From NCBI GenBank assembly GCA_021789565.1, contig JAJYJL010000745.1, forward strand, positions 1-5,141: a stretch of DNA of 5,141 bases, written 5' to 3'. Shown here piece after piece: positions 1 through 5,141 of this stretch. Source of the DNA: Acidobacteriota bacterium (GTDB lineage Bacteria; Acidobacteriota; Terriglobia; UBA7540). Position numbers and translations under genes: made by a program. The notes under the pieces are model-generated. The model was not told the origin of the DNA and made no database searches. It was given only the letters and a program-made list of their open reading frames with translations. Each line of letters starts with the position of its first letter. Within the stretch, counting starts at the first letter, position 1.

Positions 1-568
1 GGCACCAAGAGCTGCCCGGCTGGCCATAGGCGGTCGGCATCCTGCCAAAAATGCGGCGAATGTCATCAATGCCGGGCTGCTCGCGTCGGATGAATTCCTG
101 GACGCCATCCTGCCAGTCGAGAGGATCTTCGTATTCCGCTGGGCTCACGCGCCAGCTATGGAAATTCGAGTGATATGCAATCGCGTGCTTGTTAAGCGCT
201 GCAATCACATCCTCCCTATGACGGCGTTCCAGTGTCCTCGCCTTTTCTCCAACAACTTTGAACGTGGCCTGAATGCCCTGTGACGTCAGGAATTTGGCAA
301 TGCGCTTGGCAGCATCGTCGCTCTGTGGCAGCACGTAATCCTCCGTGTCAAACCAGAGAATCACGTAAACCTGGCCGGGCTTGTGAATCGCATTCCCGCC
401 CCGTTGTGCCGCTCGCGCGGCTGCAACCCCCCGCTGGGCATTCGCGGCCGCCGCAAGAATAGTCACTCCAAGAAAAAGAGTGACAATCCTAAGGGCGGCC
501 CGGCAAAGAGAACCAGTGCTCCCTTGATTGGTTGCGACAGTCCTTCCCTGACAATTGGCAAATCGCAT
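1..568 (-). CDS. Secreted NodB/CE4-like polysaccharide deacetylase, 3'-truncated at window edge
   Basis: Translating the reverse complement from an ATG at 566-568 gives 189 open codons with no stop before the window ends, so the C-terminus is missing. Residues 1-27 form a long, basic n-region. Residues 28-42 are hydrophobic ([15 protein letters not shown]) and end in an ANA cleavage motif at 42-44, which indicates Sec export. The NodB-type core starts near residue 67. [10 protein letters not shown] (69-78) matches the strand carrying the catalytic Asp. YHSNFH (132-137) is the H-x3-H zinc-binding motif, with H133 and H137. [15 protein letters not shown] (174-188) corresponds to the motif-3 Arg/Pro loop. 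CE4 enzymes remove N- or O-acetyl groups from polysaccharides in a metal-dependent reaction; the substrate here is unknown. Asp-Asp of classical TFDDG is replaced by D-T-E-D. The ATG is the only good start: an in-frame TGA lies 15 bases upstream of it and no other ATG, GTG or TTG precedes the hydrophobic segment. It begins 46 bases after the DUF5107-TPR gene and is probably co-transcribed with it. Confidence 0.85.
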   Translation of the reverse strand, partial: MRFANCQGRTVATNQGSTGSLCRAALRIVTLFLGVTILAAAANAQRGVAAARAAQRGGNAIHKPGQVYVILWFDTEDYVLPQSDDAAKRIAKFLTSQGIQATFKVVGEKARTLERRHREDVIAALNKHAIAYHSNFHSWRVSPAEYEDPLDWQDGVQEFIRREQPGIDDIRRIFGRMPTAYGQPGSSWC

Positions 569-614
569 GTGTCTGTGGCCTCAATTGAATTGATGTTGTC
601 GTTGGACCTGCAAA
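569..614 (-). other. Short intergenic gap between DUF5107-TPR and deacetylase genes
   Basis: These 46 bases separate the TAA stop (615-617) from the next ATG. The gap is locally AT-rich and holds the 8-base palindrome TCAATTGA at 581-588. I see no GC-rich hairpin followed by a T-run on the minus strand, so there is no evidence of a terminator, and no convincing -35/-10 pair. This fits read-through from the upstream gene. Confidence 0.5.
579..582 (-). promoter_or_regulatory. Weak ribosome-binding site of the deacetylase gene
   Basis: On the minus strand GAGG lies 10 bases upstream of the ATG at 566-568. The match is short and the spacing long. It is the only purine-rich element near the start, so initiation may be inefficient or coupled to translation of the preceding gene. 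Confidence 0.35.
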
Positions 615-3600
615 TTACCTGGTAGTGCCCTCCCGCTCGAGCTCCAGACGCGCCTGCCAGAGTTCGGGGTCCAGTTCAAGCGCGCGACGAAAAGACGCCG
701 CCGCTTGGCCAGCCTGCTTGCGGTAATTCTCAACCAGCCCTGCAAGATAATAGTTATATGCTGATCCGCGGGCCTTCTCGAGCTGACCCGCAAGCGTGTC
801 CAGCATCCTTGCGGCTTCATCATCGTGACCCAAGCGCTCAATCGCCAGCGCGGCATAAAACCTCGAAGAACCACCTCCGCCGCCTTCTTCCGATTCGTCC
901 TGAGCCGCGCGCATTTCGTCAGCGGCCTGTTGCCACGCGCGTTGCGCCGCAGCCTTTTCACCCTGAGCCTCAAGGGCCCGTCCCAGCCAGTAAAGCGCCT
1001 CCTCATCCTGGGGATACTGTGGCTTGCCGACACCCAGGTTCTCCGGATACTCAAGACCCGCACGGAAAGATTCTTCCGCCGCCTTGAAGTTACCCGCCGC
1101 TAGCGCCTGGCGGCCCTTTTCAAGATTGGCCATCACAAACAACTGTCGCATGATGCGACCGCCCTCCCAGGGTCTGAAGTTGTGTCCTTTTAACGCATCC
1201 AGCGCCTGATCGTACCGCCGCTCCTCTACATTCAGCAGCACTCGGCGCGCGCGCACCGTATCGTAGCCGAGAACATCCGCCGGCGCATTGGCAAACAATT
1301 TTTCGCGATAGCTCGTTTTCCCCAATTGGGTATAAATCTCATCAAGGTTGACATAGAGACGGAAGTCATTTGGAGCTTGCTTGATGGCGCTGGCGTAATA
1401 CTCGGCGGCCGCCGCCGGATCATTCTGCACGCGCCACGCGTAAACGCCAAGGTTGCGGTAAAGCACGGCGTAGTGAAAGCCTTCATCGACAGCCTGCTTC
1501 CACAAATCGGCGGCTTCAGCGTAATGTGAATGGGCAAAAAGGAAATTTCCCAGGAAGTATTTTGCGTGTGCGTCGGAGGGGTTGTGCGCCAGAGCTTCAC
1601 GCAGCACCACGGCGTCTTCAGGCCGGTCGGGAAACACAGCTTCCACATTGGCCTTCATTGCGGCGTCTGCCGCGGCTGAAGCCTGTTGCTCGTTGCCCTC
1701 ATCCCATGCGTTCGCAGCCAGATAGTAATAGATCAGGGGAGAAACCTCTTTCACCGCAAGGGTCTTTGCCCCAGCCGCCAGAACGAAATCCGATGAAGCT
1801 AGGTCGCCCAACCGGCGGTACCATGCGCCAGCTTCCAGATAGCCCTGCGAGCGAAAGCCAACCGCGTTCTTAAAAGCCTCCGCCGCGAGCTGGGGGGAGG
1901 CCACTGCGCCTGACGATGTTTCAACGCGCCACTGTTCAGCCAGCGCGTAAGGCAGAATCGGCATCTTCTCAACAGCCCGGTTGGCCACTTCAGCAGCTTC
2001 TTTCAGATTTCCGCCCAGCCGCAGCGCCGCCGCAAGGTCGCTAAACGCAACCCCGTTTCCAGGATCATAGCTCAGTGCTTTCCGCAGCAGTTTTTCCGCA
2101 CGCACGTAGTCCTTTTGCCGGATGGCGATTTCACCCAGTTCGACCAGAGCCGGCGCCTGCGCTCCGCCGAATTGCAGTGAGGTCCCAAAATTATCTTGCG
2201 CGAGGTCCCACTTGCCGGCGCCTTTGTAGATCACACCTGCCAGATAACCCACCCTCGGGTCCTTGGCATCGCGGGCTTGGGCGCGCGCAATCAAGTCTTC
2301 CGCGCCAGAAAAATCTGCTGCGTAGTAATCCTCTTCCGCCAGCTTCAGCAGCGCTGGGACGTAACCCGAATCGCGCTTGAGCACTTCCTTATATATGCTC
2401 GCCGCCTGCAGCCGCCGGCCTTCCTTTTCGTCATTCACCCCGCGCAGAAAAAGCTCTTCGGTGGTGAGTTCGCTGTCAGGCTTCTGATTGACCTTTTGAA
2501 TGCCAGGCTTTGCCGACAGATTCGGATTGCCGTCAACCGGCGCTCCCGCATTCCAGTGGAGCAGTTCTTTCCCTTCAGCGTTTTCGAGGGTAACGTCCAG
2601 TTGTTTTTTCGCGGCTGCAACATCTGCAACCGGAATCGCAAATTTCTTTGTCGCCAGCGGCTCAAAGGACACTGGCGAAAATGTCTTCAGCGTTTGCGAG
2701 CCCAGCTTCACCACGATCTTTGCATCATGCATTGAAACCGCAGGGCTCACTGCAAGCTCAACAGAGGAATTGCCCGCGGCGCCTGCCATCGGGTAGACCA
2801 TGTTGATCGCCATCTGAGGCGTCCCTTCGACAAAACCGCCGCCCAGCCCCGCCACCGGATACCAGTATTCGGTCCACGATTCCACTCTTTGCGGTGGCAT
2901 GAATTCCTGGCTAAGCTGTGTCTGGAAGTGCCCTGACTGAATCTCGCAATACTGGCCGTCGTTGTCCGTAAGCAGATGGATCCAGATCCGGCCATCCCCA
3001 GCGTTGCCCCACGTCCAGGTCTTCTTTCCCGGCACCTCGTGGTAATCGGCCACGTGGATGACGCCATCGTCTGACTTGTGGTAATACGCCCCGAAGAACG
3101 AGCGATGAACGTCCACACCAAAGAGCGAAGTCGCGTGGTGAACGTCTTTGTACCAGCTGTAGTTCACTCCTTTCCAGATGGGGAATGTCCAGAGCTGCGT
3201 GTGCGAGTGCGGATTGACAATGCGCATCGGGTAGATGAACTGCATGTCGTCATTGCACGGGACGGCGGCGTTGGCCCACCACCAGTAAAGCCCGGGGAGC
3301 GGGGTCGAGTTGAATAGCGTTACATGTGCCGCCAGGTGCGCGACTCCCGGCCGCAGCGTCAGCGCAACTTCCCAGTGCATATTACTCACCTGATCCATGT
3401 CACCCACGATGACGGTTGCGCTGCCGTCAGGGTTCTGCCGGATTCGGGAGGCTACCGGCGAAACGGTGTCGGTGGTGTGGCCGTCCGGGAAATTCCATTC
3501 GATGCCACCTGATATCCACGCTCCCCGCAGGCCTACCATACCGTACTTGATTACGTTGTTGCGGTAAAGAACTTCGCGCTTGGCCACCTTGTCATAAAGC

Positions 3601-3899
3601 GAGTAGACCCGGCCGTCCATCTGCGGCAGGATCGTCGCCTTCAGATATTCATTCTCCAGATAGATCGCACGATAGGTCTTTGGTTCCCGCGTATCCGTCA
3701 GGTCATCGAGCGCCGTGTAGGGATAGATGTTGTGGCCATTTACCAGAGGAAACTGCGGGTTGGGATCTTCCGGCCCCAGCAGGTAGGTAGGAATGGTGAT
3801 TGTCCCTTCCCACACGCGAACCTTCGCGGCCTGCGCGGTCCGCACGCTCGCGAGAGTGAACGCCACGCTCAAAGCGATTGCAAATTTTCGAGCTAGCAT
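615..3899 (-). CDS. Secreted DUF5107 domain protein with C-terminal TPR array
   Basis: Complete gene of 1094 residues from an ATG at 3897-3899 to TAA at 615-617. Residues 1-24 are a signal peptide: basic MLARK, a hydrophobic core, then an AQA cleavage motif at 22-24. Residues about 45-350 match DUF5107, a family with a galactose-mutarotase-like beta-sandwich fold. Signature stretches are DGRVYSLYDKVAKREVLYRN (95-114), GLRGAWISGGIEWNFPDGH (123-141) and ESWTEYWYPVAGLGGGF (340-356). Many exposed-type aromatics (YWWWAN at 205-210, IWKGVNYSWY at 241-250) would suit carbohydrate binding. Residues about 377-451 look like a small beta-rich, Ig-like linker domain. Residues about 478-1080 form roughly ten TPR-like helical pairs, for example 583-614, 617-648, 775-806, 920-955 and 1047-1080. 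The segment from VFPDRPED (755) through YFLGNFLF (781) and YRNLGVYAW (814) is typical of long DUF5107-TPR proteins, so the full family architecture is present and undamaged. Biochemical function is not established; a role in handling secreted or periplasmic carbohydrate is inferred from its fold and neighbours. A longer reading from a TTG at 3936-3938 would add 13 residues before the signal peptide but is not favoured. Confidence 0.88.
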   Translation of the reverse strand: MLARKFAIALSVAFTLASVRTAQAAKVRVWEGTITIPTYLLGPEDPNPQFPLVNGHNIYPYTALDDLTDTREPKTYRAIYLENEYLKATILPQMDGRVYSLYDKVAKREVLYRNNVIKYGMVGLRGAWISGGIEWNFPDGHTTDTVSPVASRIRQNPDGSATVIVGDMDQVSNMHWEVALTLRPGVAHLAAHVTLFNSTPLPGLYWWWANAAVPCNDDMQFIYPMRIVNPHSHTQLWTFPIWKGVNYSWYKDVHHATSLFGVDVHRSFFGAYYHKSDDGVIHVADYHEVPGKKTWTWGNAGDGRIWIHLLTDNDGQYCEIQSGHFQTQLSQEFMPPQRVESWTEYWYPVAGLGGGFVEGTPQMAINMVYPMAGAAGNSSVELAVSPAVSMHDAKIVVKLGSQTLKTFSPVSFEPLATKKFAIPVADVAAAKKQLDVTLENAEGKELLHWNAGAPVDGNPNLSAKPGIQKVNQKPDSELTTEELFLRGVNDEKEGRRLQAASIYKEVLKRDSGYVPALLKLAEEDYYAADFSGAEDLIARAQARDAKDPRVGYLAGVIYKGAGKWDLAQDNFGTSLQFGGAQAPALVELGEIAIRQKDYVRAEKLLRKALSYDPGNGVAFSDLAAALRLGGNLKEAAEVANRAVEKMPILPYALAEQWRVETSSGAVASPQLAAEAFKNAVGFRSQGYLEAGAWYRRLGDLASSDFVLAAGAKTLAVKEVSPLIYYYLAANAWDEGNEQQASAAADAAMKANVEAVFPDRPEDAVVLREALAHNPSDAHAKYFLGNFLFAHSHYAEAADLWKQAVDEGFHYAVLYRNLGVYAWRVQNDPAAAAEYYASAIKQAPNDFRLYVNLDEIYTQLGKTSYREKLFANAPADVLGYDTVRARRVLLNVEERRYDQALDALKGHNFRPWEGGRIMRQLFVMANLEKGRQALAAGNFKAAEESFRAGLEYPENLGVGKPQYPQDEEALYWLGRALEAQGEKAAAQRAWQQAADEMRAAQDESEEGGGGGSSRFYAALAIERLGHDDEAARMLDTLAGQLEKARGSAYNYYLAGLVENYRKQAGQAAASFRRALELDPELWQARLELEREGTTR

Positions 3900-3989
3900 A
3901 GGACATCTCCCGTGATGGAATGTGTCTCGCAATCCCAACTTTTCCGCACTCCGTTTCGGCTCACTGGCTCTCGCCCAACAGTCGGCCCG
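3900..3989 (-). other. Intergenic gap between DUF4832 and DUF5107-TPR genes
   Basis: These 90 bases lie between the TAG stop of the DUF4832 gene (3990-3992) and the ATG at 3897-3899. Apart from the ribosome-binding site I find no recognisable sigma-70-type promoter, no operator-like repeat and no hairpin followed by a T-run. The gap could hold a weak or non-canonical promoter, but the simplest reading is an operon spacer. Confidence 0.45.
3907..3911 (-). promoter_or_regulatory. Ribosome-binding site deciding the DUF5107-TPR start
   Basis: On the minus strand GGGAG sits 7 bases upstream of the ATG at 3897-3899, a near-ideal Shine-Dalgarno match and spacing. It lies inside the alternative TTG-initiated reading frame, so it supports the ATG. 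Starting there also puts the signal peptide at the extreme N-terminus. Confidence 0.75.
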
Positions 3990-5141
3990 CTACTGGACCT
4001 TGGTGGTCCCCAGATCGTACCAGCCGTCCGGCTGCAGTCCTTCGTTGGCAAGTTTGATGGCCGGCTGTCCGGTGCGCGGATCGAGCAGCCCAACCCGGAA
4101 GTGATACTCACCCGGCGTAAGCGTTTCCGGCACGAAAAGCGTCCCATCAAACACCGCGTCACCCGGCAACCACTTCCGGACATCGGCCGGAGTTTTGATC
4201 ACCGCCTGTTTGTTCTCTGAAGCGAGTTCGACCGCGAGAATGTAATTCTGATAAACGGGCGCAACGCCAGCGTTCAGAAACCACATATGGATCGGCATCA
4301 TCTCCCCAGGCCGGACCTCTTTGGGATATTCCAACCGCCGAAGGATGAACCGGTAGCCCATCTGCTTCTCGAACTCATCGAACTGCTTCTCCCACTGCGC
4401 CGGAATGGCAGAAGATTTGATGTTCACGGAACTGACGTGCCAGCGCAGCGCCTGGGCCAGAATGTAGTTTACGTCAAATCCATTCTTCAACCAGCTTCCG
4501 GGAACACCGCAGCTCTCAAGCGAGACAGGACTTCGCTCCCAGACATTCTGTATGCCGGCTCGGACCACTTGCTCGGGGTAGATATCGACCATTTCGCCCC
4601 ACCACGGCTTCCCCATATCGCCCCAGCAATCCAGGCGCCAGCCTGCGCCGTGGGCTGTTCCATAACTCAGTGCGTGCTCCTGATCGAAGTTCATCAGAAG
4701 CGGCGTTCGCTTGAAAGCGTCAATGTAGATATCGATCAGCGCCTTCTGGTATTTGAAGGCCGGCATGTAATGGCTCCAGCCCTCGCCCCAGTAGCCCACG
4801 GAAGAGATATCCACCATTTCGAGATAAGGGTTGCCGTCGTAGCGTGCGCCCGCCGCCGCCACCAGTTCGCCCCAGTACTTTAGGTAGAGCGGATCGCTGA
4901 AATCGGGCTGCCAGATTTTCCCGTCCGCGTCCGTGGGCTTGTTCGCGCGGCGCGCACCGGAATTCCGGTACCATTCAGGCAGCGGATGGTGCTCATCGTA
5001 AGGCATCATGCGGATGGCAAGGGTCTGGTGATGCTCGCGAGCTTCCTTCAGCGCGAGATCGATAATCCCCCAGTTGTACTTTCCGTGCTCCGGCTCCAGC
5101 ACGTTCCAGAACCACCGGCAATACGAGATGGAGCTTTCAGG
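3990..5141 (-). CDS. DUF4832 glycoside-hydrolase-like protein, 5'-truncated at window edge
   Basis: The frame is open from base 5141 to TAG at 3990-3992, giving 383 visible residues. The GTG at 5100-5102 is internal: the upstream codons continue a conserved stretch, YCRWFWNVLEPEHGKYNW (visible residues 7-24), which belongs to the (beta/alpha)8 core of GH42-like and DUF4832 proteins. The real start is therefore beyond the window, probably some tens to about a hundred residues upstream, so any signal peptide is unseen. Later core motifs are LAIRMMPYDEHHPLPEWY (41-58), VDISSVGYWGEGWSHY (110-125) and SPVSLESCG (204-212). Glu120 in the YWGEG motif is a candidate acid/base and Glu209 in SLESCG a candidate nucleophile, by analogy with clan GH-A hydrolases. 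From about residue 262 (GYRFILRRLEYP, then LNAGVAPVYQNY) comes the C-terminal beta-sandwich typical of DUF4832, ending with GEYHFRVGLLDPRTGQPAIK. The expected role is cleavage or binding of a glycoside; the substrate is unknown. It is first of three co-oriented carbohydrate-related genes. Confidence 0.82.
   Translation of the reverse strand, partial: PESSISYCRWFWNVLEPEHGKYNWGIIDLALKEAREHHQTLAIRMMPYDEHHPLPEWYRNSGARRANKPTDADGKIWQPDFSDPLYLKYWGELVAAAGARYDGNPYLEMVDISSVGYWGEGWSHYMPAFKYQKALIDIYIDAFKRTPLLMNFDQEHALSYGTAHGAGWRLDCWGDMGKPWWGEMVDIYPEQVVRAGIQNVWERSPVSLESCGVPGSWLKNGFDVNYILAQALRWHVSSVNIKSSAIPAQWEKQFDEFEKQMGYRFILRRLEYPKEVRPGEMMPIHMWFLNAGVAPVYQNYILAVELASENKQAVIKTPADVRKWLPGDAVFDGTLFVPETLTPGEYHFRVGLLDPRTGQPAIKLANEGLQPDGWYDLGTTKVQ

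Noticed and set aside
280..625. Two short plus-strand frames (280-462 and 383-625)
   Set aside because: They are antisense to the signal peptide and catalytic motif of the deacetylase; their Arg/Pro-rich products look like shadow translation.
581..1063. 160-codon minus-strand frame overlapping the end of the DUF5107-TPR gene
   Set aside because: It is a different frame inside clear TPR-coding sequence. The TPR frame continues intact to its own stop, so there is no sign of a frameshift or an overlapping gene.
2196..2735. 179-codon plus-strand open frame opposite the DUF5107-TPR gene
   Set aside because: It is fully overlapped by conserved TPR coding sequence; its product is rich in Arg and Cys with no recognisable domain, typical of a shadow frame.
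92..2909. Repeated GAATTCCTGG at 92-101 and 2900-2909
   Set aside because: It is a single 10-base match between two coding regions in unrelated protein contexts, with no extension on either side that suggests a functional repeat.
3900..3989. Possible terminator or promoter between the DUF4832 and DUF5107-TPR genes
   Set aside because: I could find no stem with a following T-run and no credible -35/-10 pair on the minus strand, so neither is annotated.
4287..4883. 198-codon plus-strand open frame opposite the DUF4832 gene
   Set aside because: It lies entirely within a well-recognised minus-strand coding region, its product resembles no family I know, and long antisense frames are common opposite GC-rich genes.
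5100..5102. GTG as the start of the DUF4832 gene
   Set aside because: Codons upstream of it to the window edge remain open and encode conserved barrel sequence (YCRWFWN), so the GTG is an internal Val codon.

Overview
The window holds three genes, all on the minus strand, and almost no non-coding DNA. They read from the right edge to the left. The first is the C-terminal part of a DUF4832 protein, a (beta/alpha)8 glycoside-hydrolase-like enzyme whose N-terminus lies beyond base 5141. The second is a complete secreted DUF5107 plus tetratricopeptide-repeat (TPR) protein of about 1094 residues. The third is the N-terminal 189 codons of a secreted NodB/CE4-type polysaccharide deacetylase, which runs off the left edge at base 1. 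I recovered this last gene by translating the reverse complement of bases 1-568. It has a start but no stop in the window, so a search for complete ORFs would miss it.

Layout: 1-568 deacetylase (3'-truncated); 569-614 a 46-base gap; 615-3899 DUF5107-TPR protein; 3900-3989 a 90-base gap with a good ribosome-binding site; 3990-5141 DUF4832 protein (5'-truncated). The gaps are short, the orientation is shared and I see no terminator, so the three genes are probably one transcription unit or part of one. No tRNA, rRNA, CRISPR array, insertion sequence or other mobile element was seen.

All three families are linked to carbohydrate recognition or processing. Both proteins with a visible N-terminus carry a signal peptide. 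The likely theme is extracytoplasmic breakdown or remodelling of a polysaccharide or glycoconjugate: a hydrolase-like enzyme, a galactose-mutarotase-like sugar-binding or enzymatic domain on a TPR scaffold, and a deacylase. The substrate cannot be read from the sequence, and no SusC/SusD pair, sugar transporter or regulator lies in the window.

The host is a bacterium of moderately high GC with a secretion-rich, carbohydrate-oriented gene set. Acidobacteriota is my best guess, with Planctomycetota or Verrucomicrobiota as alternatives. This rests on gene content and remembered family distribution only, and there is no phylogenetic marker. This looks like an ordinary but poorly characterised carbohydrate locus. 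I found no clear sign of a wholly new type of system.
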